From assembly GCA_018340805.1 (NCBI GenBank), contig JACMZG010001863.1, positions 27,173,342 through 27,237,341 on the forward strand: a stretch of 64,000 nucleotides of DNA, written 5' to 3'. The notes under the pieces were generated by a model. The model did no database searches. It had not been told where the DNA came from and saw only the letters and a program-made list of their open reading frames with translations. Both the position numbers and the translations under genes were made by a program. Source of the DNA: Microvelia longipes. Its lineage: Eukaryota; Arthropoda; Insecta; Hemiptera; Veliidae. Position 1 is the stretch's first letter, and each line of letters opens with the position of its first letter. Positions 35,478-46,888 of this stretch are shown here, one piece after another.

Positions 35478-37521
35478 TGTTATACTTCACGATATGACGA
35501 CATTTTTTGTGACACTTGACGTTATGCCGAAATTTTTTTTGGGACTCAACGTCATGACGTCATTTTTTCCTGTGACACTTGACGTCATGACAATATATTT
35601 TCTGTGACACTTGACGTCAGGACGACATTTTTCTGATTTTTTATGCGATTTTTGATGTCATGACGACATTTTGCTTTGGTCTATGATGTCATGACGACAA
35701 TTTTTTTCTTACAAGTGACGTCATAGCGACATTTTGTCTTATAATCTTGACGACATTTTGTTTGTGATTTGTGACGATATTTTGTCTATTATATGTGAAG
35801 TTATTTGGTCTGTGACTCGTCAGGTCATTTCGTTTGTGATCCATGACGTCATTTTACCTGTGACTTCATGGCGACATTTCGTCTCTGACTTGAGACGTCA
35901 TGACAGTATGTTGTCTCTGAGATGTTACGTCTTGATGAGCAAAACGTTTTTAATCTTCATTCAGCAACCCCTGATTTGTTGTATAAAAGTCTAGATAATT
36001 TGGATAATGCTGTTGGTGAAAATTTGTTGATGTCCATAAGAGAACCCATACCTGATTCTTATTCTAACTGATCCACAGCAACTCAAAGTCAAAAATTCTT
36101 TTATCACTTTCATTCAAAATCCAAGATAAATTATGAGGTAACATAAACACGAATCCTTAGGGTTCAAACACAAACTAAAACCATTAACCTCTAAAATAGT
36201 TAATGGATATAGAGTACCAACTTAACCCATTTTTGAAAGAGAAGCTGGGTTTTTTATTTAGACGATAACATATGGCCGGATTCTGTCAAGCCTACATTAA
36301 AGAAGGTACAGCCTTGAATGTGTACCATGGCAACCCAGGCTTATCACAATAAAAATAAAATATTTTAATATTAGACCAAGTATTATTAAAACCATTTAAA
36401 AAAAAATATTGTGTTTTATTTATTATATAAAAAAATCAAGGGTTGTCATTTGAATAATATATGCATTGGAAAAACAGTGTGAGGATAGAACCGTTATAGT
36501 TGAGTTGTGGGTTGCTAGATTAACTAAAGGGCCCATACTAGGGTGCTATAATCTGTTACAGATTTGTTATTTATAATCCCTTAGCACAATGTTAGGAAAT
36601 TTATTTTGCAAGACCTTTATAGATTAAGCAGAATTTCTACAGTCAGAATTGATCAAGAAATACCAGTGCAGGAAAAATAAAAATCAGAAAAGTTGGTACC
36701 CTATACACAACAGTAATAAGTCAGGATTTAAACAGATGATGCTATAAACCAGAGAATGAGGATTTGCGCATTTTTCTATTCATTAATATAAGAAATTCAA
36801 TTCCACTGATTTTCAGACATGTAACTTGGGTATGGATATGTGAACTACACGTGAAAAAAAAATTACACCACCAATGTACAGTTATGCTACCAAGCTACCC
36901 AGGGAATGATAAGAGATGTTGTATCCTCCCTTTAAGTATCAGTTTCTTTGTCTTACCCCCATAGAGAAAAGAAGTATAAAAGTATGCTTACCCCCTTCCA
37001 ATGTAGAATAAATACAAGACCTTTTTATTTGTATAATATAATTCTGAGTAGAATATACTACACAATACAGAAGTTTTTATCTTTGAGTGAATTTCCTTAA
37101 GTTTGGAAAATTACCTTTGTTTCTTTAATCTATTAACAAGAGGCCTTTGAGAGTTATCTTTCACCAAGTTTCAAGGTTAGAAACCTTTACACACACACAT
37201 ATACATTTAATTAGGACATATATTTTTGGTATCAGGAAGCCAAACTGAATCAATCCCCCCCCCCACTTCCCTTTACCTTCCATCATCTAAACAACCTCAC
37301 AAGCATCATTTTTACATGAAAATTTACTAAAACTGTAGCCAAACCCCACCCCTACTCCCTAGGTTACTCATAACACTACAACATCTTTCTTTTTATCAGG
37401 TTATTAACATATTGAACCACTATTTAGTTTTTAAGTATCGTGCAGTGGTTAATTATACAGGTTTATCGTTATTATCACCTTGTCTGAATGTTTTTAGTCA
37501 TAAATTAGATTAAAGTATGTT

Positions 37522-37717
37522 TAAGCGTATTAGATATTAAGAGTGACACACAAACTTATAAGCTTCTCCAATAGTTTTAAACTCTAATATTACCTGAGAC
37601 CTTCTGTTTGCCTGAGAAACAGTGGTGAGACGTTATTAGCTTTATATTCTCTTTGTGGATAATGATCCTTTAATTGAAATTCCTTCAGGCCATGTGTTGA
37701 CACTACAACTAAAATAA
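37522..37717. other. right-arm-specific block of ~195 bp
   Basis: In the left arm, AAAGTATGTTGGCACAACAC is continuous (read on the complement of 16,815-16,840). Here about 195 bp of unrelated AT-rich sequence replaces the GGCACAA. Origin unknown. Confidence 0.6.
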
Positions 37718-38183
37718 TAAACACAGGTAGTGTGCTTCCTGAAAAGTTATAATCTTACTTACATAAGTTTATTTTTTTCACACTTGTCACCAGCAACACT
37801 GTCTCACATGTACAAAAAAATTTTTTTTGACACTATCAAGGCGATAGAGTTAGGTCTAACAGTCTATCATTTTGCAACACTACAGCCATAATAATAATTA
37901 CAGGAGGTGTGTAATGATTGGAAGGCATTACCTAATGCCTTGATTTTTTTCTTATATTTCTTATTATTTTTTTCTTATATTTCTTATTATTACTAACTTA
38001 TAATATTTGAAATATTATTTTTTACTCTTGCAAAATAGTAATGATGTTTCTGTTTCCTTTAAAAGACAGCATCAAAAGAGTTTTCTATAAAAAATTGTAA
38101 TTGTGATTTGAAAAAAATGACTTTCTTTGTCATATGGTAACATATGAAACAGCAATATGGTACAATACAAATTATAACCACAT

Positions 38184-39991
38184 TAGCTTCATTTCAGAGT
38201 AAGTTAATTTAGTTTTACATTTTTCAATTAATATGTGGAAACCTTTTTGACACTTAACTTAGAAACTTCTTGAAAGGCTTGTATTTTATGTGTTAATTTG
38301 ATTGGATCGTTACCTAAACCATAGATTTCTCTAGTTGTCTATCAGTGCTGTGTCTGAAATGGTGAATGTGAATTTCTTCCAGGGAGTTTAGAATGTTGAC
38401 ACTTAGAATTAACCATTTGTTGTCTAATAAATCTACTTAAAACATAATTAATAAGTCTAACCTATCTGGAACTATGTCTGATCTGATGCAAATAAACAGA
38501 AGGTCAAACGAAATATGGGGCTTAGCATTGTTAAAAAGCTCTGGAATTTCGTACAATGCAGTTTTCAAACCAGTCTTTACCACCATGGTGTTAAGTTAGT
38601 CTAAATAGATAAAAAACAACTATTTTTAAACACTTTATTAAAGCATCAGAATTAAAAAGTTTTTTATGTTTGTGTACATTATGTAATGAAAATTTATTGA
38701 GAAGAAACAAATTTCAGTTTCAAATTTTTACATTAATTTTTATGGACAATTATTTTATTTATACTTTTATTACAATTTTTAAATAAGATAATTAAAAAAA
38801 CAAAATCTATTGTAAATAAATAATTACCTTTTTATCTTCTTTGTATACTTACAATAATGTATCATTCATGTAATACATTTTTTTTCTGGTGTGATTTTAA
38901 TTTTTTAAAATTATTATACAATTTTTTATTATTATTATATGTATATTTTGAAGTAATTACAAAATAAAAATAATAACTAATTATATACAGTAAGAGAATT
39001 TAAAAATATACTTATAAATACAATAATTTAAAAAAAATTATATACTTTATTCAATTTTTAAATTGCATAGATGTGAAACCTACACAATTAATCACAGCAT
39101 TAAAAACATATTATACATATCAATTTATTGAAAAATAACTGAAATAAAACATTCAATAAATCATAGTTCTCATGTAGCATAAATAGAATAGACCTATTTA
39201 ATTTTAGTTAATAACTGAGTAATGAGAAATGACACTGATTACAAATTACATTTGACAGTATGGGCAGTATATAACAAAAACATGAAATACCAACTTAAAG
39301 AGTAAATAATTAATATGTTATTAATAAGAAAAGAAGGACACTTAAGAGACTACATAAGTTTGTAATAACAATATTTCACAACCTATAAAGTAGCATATTC
39401 TATGCTATGTTATAAGTAGTAGAATATAGTTATTACAAACTCATTTAGTCTTATTTAACACTTCACACAATATGCTTCTGAATATTTGATTGTTGAACTT
39501 TTTTTCATTTCATACTTTGGAACTAGATTAATTTATACTAATCAGGTTATTAATCAATTTGACCCAGTAGAACAATTACTAAGCTTAACAAAATGTTTAA
39601 TAATGATTTCAAGAAATTCAATTCATCCCTAATTTGTGAAATGAATATAAATGTTAAATATTGGTGTCAAGAATGTTAAAACTAAATTATAATAACGTTA
39701 AGTTTACCTGAGGTAAATTTAATTTAAATTATTTTAAAATGAAATTGATGCAAAAGGAAGAAATTTAATGCAAACCCCATCAAATTAAGGAGTAAACAAA
39801 TGAAATATTAAAAACTGATGATAACCTGTGTCATTTTTATTGTTTTTATTTTAAATCCGAGTACATGTTAATTTAGTTAAAATTTCAATGATACTTTGTT
39901 AATTGTCCAAGTGATTTTACATATTTTTATCTGTATCTACAGTGAAGTTATGACGCTGAGTCTCCCTTTAAAAGAGTTCCTGGAATGTAGA
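38184..39991. other. intergenic AT-rich sequence
   Basis: No coding segment, clear transposon end or RNA gene was recognised. Long A/T runs dominate. Confidence 0.55.
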
Positions 39992-40541
39992 ATCCCAACA
40001 AAAACACTCCGTGAACAAATCCAGCCAAGTCTTGCGTAAAAAGATATGATATCATAGTTTACGCCAAGTCTATTCATACGCTGTTTTCATAAATCTTAAG
40101 AGATATAGATGATTATTTAATATCCGCAACCAAATACTCCCTCTAATACTATTAGTCTCTTTGTCCACAACGTAGGCGCTCAAAAGCCTTACAAAATTTA
40201 ACAGTAAAGAAATTTCTGACTAGACAAGAACGCAGAGGTAAAATTATTTTATCATGAATTTCTTCCTCAAATAATATTGAAGGTTTTTTTTAAAAACTAG
40301 TTATTACCTATTTATTTATTCTATTTTAAATTTCTTTATTTAGCGCTCTTGCCAAGTCAGAAATTTCTTTACTGTTAAATTTTGTAAGGCTTTTGAGTGC
40401 ATATGTTGCGGATATTAAATAATCATCTATAGCTCTTAAGATTTATGAAAACATCGTATGAAGAGACTTGGCGTAAACTATGATATCATATTTTTTTACG
40501 CAAGACTTGGCTGGATTTTTTCACAGTGTTTTTATTGGGAT
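39992..40541. mobile_element. foldback/MITE with ~200-bp inverted arms
   Basis: The left arm (39,992-40,235) starts ATCCCAACAAAAACACT and contains AATCCAGCCAAGTCTTGCGT. The right arm (40,343-40,541) contains ACGCAAGACTTGGCTGGATT and ends AGTGTTTTTATTGGGAT. The arms mirror each other through a TATGATATCATA palindrome and GGATATTAAATAATCATCTAT. The left arm has about 45 extra bp near 40,135. No transposase inside. The CAAGACTTGGCTGG motif recurs at 41,721-41,735. Confidence 0.75.
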
Positions 40542-41458
40542 CTCAACAAACAAACTTTTTTTGTAATTTGATTAACATAGCTGCTGAACCTAAGATGTGT
40601 GGATTTTGGAAGAGCCTATTTTCTGTCTTTTTTGGTCCATCTTAATGTCACATGTAAATAATAAATCTAGACGGCATTTAAGTTTCTGTTATTACCGTGT
40701 GTTGATACTTGCACTACCTTAACTATTTTTTCACAAATATTAATTTATGACACTCTAACCCACGCCTTTTAAATAAAAAAACCCTTGACTTGACATGTCG
40801 ACTAATCTTTATCTGATATTGATAGATTTAGAAGCTGATTTAACTGTTAATAATCGAGTAATTTGCTCTTTGCATAGTTTATTGCAATTTATAATATTAT
40901 ACTTCGCATTGGTATTACTTTTTAACATGATAAATAGTAATTTTATTAAAAATATTAGATGACATATATATAAAATTTAACATATTTTAACTGCCTGAAG
41001 GTAAAAGCAGGTACTCTTTGCTAACATGTGGTTAGCATGCTAGGAAAGGTTAGGGTCCATTTCGGTGGACCCTTATTATTTTAAAATGTAAAATAACTCA
41101 TTTTGCATCTAAAATAATTATAACAAGGGATGCTTCATATTGAAATCAACAATATCCTATTAAGTTTAAATTATTTAAATTTCTCAACATACTTGATAAA
41201 GATTTAAGAAAATATATCACTTATATAATACAGTCATTATATTATTGTTAGACATATATATTTTCATGTTATCTATAATGAATCATATACCGTTGATAAA
41301 GTCTTTATAAACCACTAATGTTTCATATCACAGGCAATATTTAGGAGATCAAATTAAAATATTGCAAATTTGACAATTTTTACTTGCTTTATCAAACAAA
41401 TCCTACCCTCATATCAAATTTCAAGTTTCTATGATTATTAGAAGTGCCTTAGAATTAT
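40542..41458. other. intergenic AT-rich sequence with two small hairpins
   Basis: The only structure seen is a pair of neighbouring hairpins: GCTAAC-ATGTG-GTTAGC near 41,020 and the 8-bp stem at 41,052-41,073. A region-wide function is not apparent. Confidence 0.5.
41052..41073. repeat. 8-bp GC-rich hairpin
   Basis: AGGGTCCA and TGGACCCT enclose a TTTCGG loop and are followed by a T/A run. The stem stands out against the AT-rich surroundings and sits about 25 bp from another small stem (GCTAAC/GTTAGC). Confidence 0.5.
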
Positions 41459-41747
41459 GATGAGTGAGTCAGTCAGTCAGTCAGGGTTGAAATTAGCCAT
41501 TTTCAAAGCGAAATTTCCCGTTTTCTATAAAAGATAAAGAATTGTAATTTCAAAAGTAATATTGATCCGATATGATCTTTGCGTAAGCCGAATTGTAAGA
41601 TTCTAGGATAACCAGGTCAAAAGATATAAGGGGGTAGAAAATGATCCGAATTGCTTCGAGAAAAGAGTGTTCGTCGGTGCCAGCCTTGGATATGAAACTT
41701 GTACCTTATAAAGCAAGACTTGGCTGGGGCACTGCCGTGCCCCCAGA
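41459..41747. mobile_element. unclassified transposable-element fragment
   Basis: It begins with GAGTGAGTCAGTCAGTCAGT. It has a balanced base composition unlike its flanks, and carries CAAGACTTGGCTGG (shared with the foldback at 39,992-40,541). It ends in a hairpin GGGGCAC-TGCC-GTGCCCC. No coding part, and the class is not recognised. Confidence 0.5.
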
Positions 41748-44700
41748 TTAAATTACATGCTGAAGTCATCATTAGCATCCTATAATCAATTATTAAGATA
41801 ATAAGTACCTCAGCATTAGTTGATATGAAATTACACAGCAGGGTTAAATGTCAAGAAATGCTGCTTTAAATATACCCCTAATACTTCTATTTATCAATTA
41901 TTTTTAAAATAATTTATAATCATGCAATCATTTTATATTTTATGTTATTTTTATAAATTTATTAAGTTTATTATATCATAAAACTAAGCATAACCCAAAT
42001 TAAAATTAAGGTTACATATCTGAAAGATATAAATAATCATAAAATGGATAGAAACCATACTGTACTGCATTAGTTCTTCATTATAATAAGTGCCAAAACT
42101 ATATTGAAAGATCATTTTAAAGCAAAATAATAAAAATTAAGAATCCTCAGATGAAAAATAAAAAAACCTTTTTTTGTTTCTATAAAGTGTAACAAATTAG
42201 GTGTAAGTTAAAGATTTTCATGCTACATTTTATAGTATCAGCGATAATTAACAAACATGTACCAACAAGATAAAGGTAAAATAAAAAAAAATTAATTAAT
42301 TAATGAAACAATAAAAATACCATGATGCAGACTAATGTTTCTCATTTTTAAAGAATGAAGATAATTTTTAAACTTTCTATTTTTTGTTAATATAGATTAT
42401 TAAACTATTTGTTTTTTTTTTTAAAAAGAAGCAAATAAAACAGATCATTACATAAAAACTTAAAATTTTGAGCTATATTAAAATAATTACATATTTACAA
42501 GGTCTTAATTACTTTTTTATTATTCTTGACAACTATTTCTTGAATAAAAGTAAATAAAATATAAAAAAAAAAAAAAATATAAAAACATATATAGGCCGTC
42601 CCATTACATCAGAATCTATTCACAAAAACAACTTTATTTTTATTATTTTACTTTTTCATTCAGTTATTTTTTATTATATAAATATTCAAAAAATAAATTA
42701 TTTACACATAAATACAAAGTATTAAGGACTAATAAATAATTAATATATTTATTTTAAATGATCGGGTTTAAAGTAATTTTCATTTATAGAATTTTTGTCT
42801 ACATTGTCAAAATATGAATTGTATAAAATTTAAATCAGTGATCTCAATAATAATAATAATAATTATTATTATTATTAATAATAACCTGATTGAATTATTA
42901 ACCTAACCAATCAAGTACTGGAAATATAAGATTTTGATTTATTTGTACACATTTTAAGAACAGTTCTCTTTTTACAATTCATTCAGGAAAGTAAGTGCAT
43001 TTTTTAAGATAAGGTTAGTATAATTGACAAAAATTAAAATCAATCAAAGACTAGAATAAGGATTCTCAAAAATATTATTTTTTAAGGAAGCTCCTTTTTG
43101 TTTTTAGTTTTATTAGGATTGAGCAAATAATTCTTTCTAAATAAAGAATTGCTAAATGGTTTTGATTTTATATTAGAACATATTATAAAAGCAAACTATT
43201 TCCTTCTCTGAATATTCAAAATAATAACAAAAAAAAATCAATTTCTGATTTAGTATTAATAGTAAATTAACTAATTATTAAGATTAGTTTAATGAAATTT
43301 GTGTTAACATTTAATAACATTACTATTAAATAAAGATAAATTATTATAAATAAAAAATCTGAAAATACCTGATTTGTATTTTAACACAAACTTTCACAAC
43401 ATAAAATTTAAACCAAGTCCAATAAATAAACATTAACAAGATTTTTGTATCAAAAGAAATGTTCTTAATATGTTTACTATATGAAAAAAGTTTGAATTAA
43501 CTTGAAAATTTTCTTAAGTATTATAATAATTAATATAAAATAAATTAACACTTAAAAAATCAAAACTAAGTATATATGAAGATAAATTTATGAAAAAAAA
43601 TTGTTGAGTATTTTACCTAAAAAGGAACAAAAGGAAATCATTAAAACAATAGTGAGGTGGGATAATTTACAATAATATTTCACACTATTTAATGACACAT
43701 ATTAATTACGTAGGCCACGTAAAAATATTTTTTCATGTAGGACCAACTTTGTAAACCCCCAGGTTACTTATGTAGACTAATTCTTCATATAATGTACTTA
43801 AAAAAACAATTATTACATCCTAGAAAATACATGACAATAGGGTGGGAAGACATGTAAAAAGGTGGTTATATTTACCAATCCAAATAAAAACTTTGGCACA
43901 TAAAATATTCAACTAATGATAGTAACATAAATATCGGTGGTTTGATTGCCAAACAAAACTATTAGTAGAAACTAAACAACAAACAAATAAATATCAAAGT
44001 AAAAGCCTTACAAAAATTATAAATTAAGGTCTATACATTTTACAGTGGGCTTATAGTAATAAAAATAATTTATCAATTTAATTAATTTGTATTTATTGAT
44101 TGATTTGCCTGTTTTTTAAAGTCAGGACTCAACTTGTTACTCTAGCATTTAGTATTTTTTTAAAGAGGCTATTACTATTTTTTAAGAGGCTATTTTGTAA
44201 ATAAATATGTACTTTCTTGTAAGTAATAATTTATGAAAGACTTTCACATAATATTTATTTAATAAATAATAATAATATAGCTAGAGAAAAAAATCCAATA
44301 CCTTGTATTATCCAACAAAAATACATTAATACTATTTACACTTTATTATTTTTTTATTTGAGCTAATCAACATTTTTATTTAATAATAATTTAAAATTAA
44401 AAAAAGAAAATTTAAAAATATGTTCAAAACATACTTTCTTTCAGTCGAGTTAAATTATTTTACATTATTATCCATTCAATAAAAGAAATAATTTCCTTAT
44501 TTAGTTATTAATTAAGTGAATTATAAATTTTAATATGTACACACTTTGGTACAAGTTTCACTTAAAGACTAGGGAATTTATTTATTCCTTCTTAGTTATT
44601 TTTTATAAAAAGAATTAGTAAATTAAAAAAAGAAATTTAAAAAAATTATAGATTCATCAATAATATGAAAACTAAATGAAACTAACAATACAATTTTGTA

Positions 44701-46661
44701 ATATTAAATAAATAATATGAAAAGTTGTACCAGGATAAAAAGCTAGTAACTACTCCAAAGGAGTTTAAATGTAGGTTAAAATATAGCCAATGAAAATTAT
44801 GCAGATTATTAAACCAAATTTTTCTTTAACTTTTAAGTTTAAAAATTTAAATTAAATTAATTTTCAAACTTAACATTAAAAATTATTTTCTTCAGGAACA
44901 TAAAATTAATGTGAATACAAATTTAACAAAATATTTACACCTAAAAACGTACTCTTTCCCTACTTAGAGAAAAATGTTGCTATATTTTTTTGTAGATAAA
45001 ACGCAAAATTATGTGATTGTAAAATATTTAAAACCCTAAGAACCAAATATCAAACAAAGATATAGTACAACATTGAAAAAAATATACATAACACTTTTTA
45101 TTAATTTATACAATTATTCTATTTACAACTATGTATAACATGTTTATGTATAGAAAAACATTAATTTTGTCATTAAAATGTTAACAGAGAAAATTAAAAT
45201 TATTTAAGGATTTTTTTAAAATTTTAATGCACAATAAGTGTCCCTTTAGCCATATTTCTTAAAAAAGAAAACACAGTACATTATAAATAAATACAAAAAA
45301 TCCTTATTTTTACATCAAACATTTTTTTAGGAATTATTATTCTTTAATATTATATAATTGGCATTGTTTAAAAAAAGTCAAACCTGTTATTACATTTTAC
45401 TTTTTTAAAAAGAGAATTTATTTTATTTTTGAGCCAGAAAATATTTAATAAGAGATTGTTATTTTAATCACTCCCCCTCTGAAAATTGTTTAAAATATTT
45501 AAATAAAACTCTACCCCGTTAAATAAAAATATTAAAATCCTATATTATAATTAAATATAATTTTTATTAAAAAATATACACATATTTATTCAAATATAAT
45601 TCAAAGCATTTATTTTTTGTACAATATAAACAATTTTTTATTTTAACAATTATTAATAATGGAAACATAAAAAGGACGATTCTAATAATTCAAAAAAGAA
45701 TTAAAAAAACATCAAGGCTGCTAGAGGTTTGACTTGTAGTCAGTATAAACTAGAAGGTATTTTTGAGAGCCTTTACTCAGCACAACAAACTTTACAGATC
45801 AATTTTAAGATTTAGCATGATTATGCTTTTCAGGCATCAAAAACAACAAAGTAATTCAAATTATATTAATTAAAATTCAGCTATTTGTATTAATTAAAAT
45901 CCACTTCTCTTTAGATAATAACTCTAAATAAAACACAAATAATCTAACCAAAATTCTTTCAATAGAAATAAAATTTTTGACTAAAATTCTCCTTAAATAA
46001 GAGTATTGAAAGTTATTTTACCAAGTGATAACTTAAAAAAAATAATAATACAAAATAAATAAAAATGCTAAGTTAAAACTATGATCATTGTCATAAATTT
46101 TAATTTTAAAGATAATAAGTTTTGATTTTCATTTAGTGTGGATTTTTTTTTATCATATGAAAATTCGTAACCTTTTAATTTTAATCAATCTTAAGATTGA
46201 AATAATGTTTTTATTCAAACATTTTTCATATGATTTTCATTTTGTAAAATAATCTCAAAGAAATGAACATAACCTTATGAGAAATTAACTTTTATCTAAG
46301 GCAGCAGTCTTCAACCACATAACAATGGATTTAAAAAGAACACAATTTTTAAGTGATTGATTAATCAATGGTGGTTATAAAGAAATATTTTTCACCAGAA
46401 ATATCACTCTGATTATTGCAGTTAAATTTTATAACTGATAACAAATTTAAAATTTTGAATAGTCAATTCAATAAAACACTAGAAACACAATAAATAAATT
46501 ACACTTCTTAAAACATAAATAGATTAAGTCTTAAGTTTTCTTAGCAACTTTGATGAATAAAAAAAATCACTGTAGTCTATTTAATATGTTAACTAGAGGG
46601 CAACATCAGCAGGAGGAGAGGGGGGTGACTGCATTGAATTCTAGCAGTAGGAATACTGATG
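41748..46661. other. 3' UTR/intergenic AT-rich sequence downstream of the nephrin-like gene
   Basis: Extremely AT-rich with many homopolymers. No coding segment or mobile element was recognised. Part of it must be the 3' UTR of the minus-strand gene, but AATAAA-type signals (TTTATT on this strand) are too frequent to choose one. Confidence 0.5.
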
Positions 46662-46888
46662 TCACACTAAGTGTGCATCGTGTTCGTAGGAGTTGAATGT
46701 GGACATAAGAGGTGGGGGCGGAGCAGACAGTACAGTCACATCTGGTGGGGGTACTGGAGCTGGTCCTCTAGGTGCAGTTAAATGATTAAGAGGTGGTCCA
46801 GCAAATTGAACAGGAGGAGGGTAAGCTATGTATCTTGGATCACCACCTACTCCAACAACTGGACCAAAATATCCATTGTCTATACCTA
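46662..46888 (-). CDS. nephrin-like gene, last exon: proline-rich tail with HLV end
   Basis: Phase 1 after TTTCCAG, ending at TGA (46,662-46,664). The tail holds IAYPPPVQFAGPP, APRGPAPVPPPDV and SAPPPPLMS. These are PxxP and poly-Pro stretches that could bind SH3 or EVH1 domains, in line with the actin-linking role of SNS/nephrin tails. The C-terminus NSYEHDAHLV fits a hydrophobic-type PDZ ligand. Confidence 0.85.

Larger units (their letters stand above)
34283..38183 (-). mobile_element. right arm of the giant foldback-like element
   Basis: Reverse complement of the left arm 16,429-20,640. The repeat array (34,283-35,940) comes first, then the unique outer part, ending ACAATACAAATTATAACC at about 38,183. 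Private differences are a 305-bp retroposon-like insertion (35,173-35,477), loss of the 551-bp segment (junction about 36,572), an extra block of about 195 bp at 37,522-37,717, and about 50 extra bp near 38,070-38,130. Elsewhere the arms are almost identical. Beyond 38,183 the sequence does not resume the Copia fragment that borders the left arm. Confidence 0.85.
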
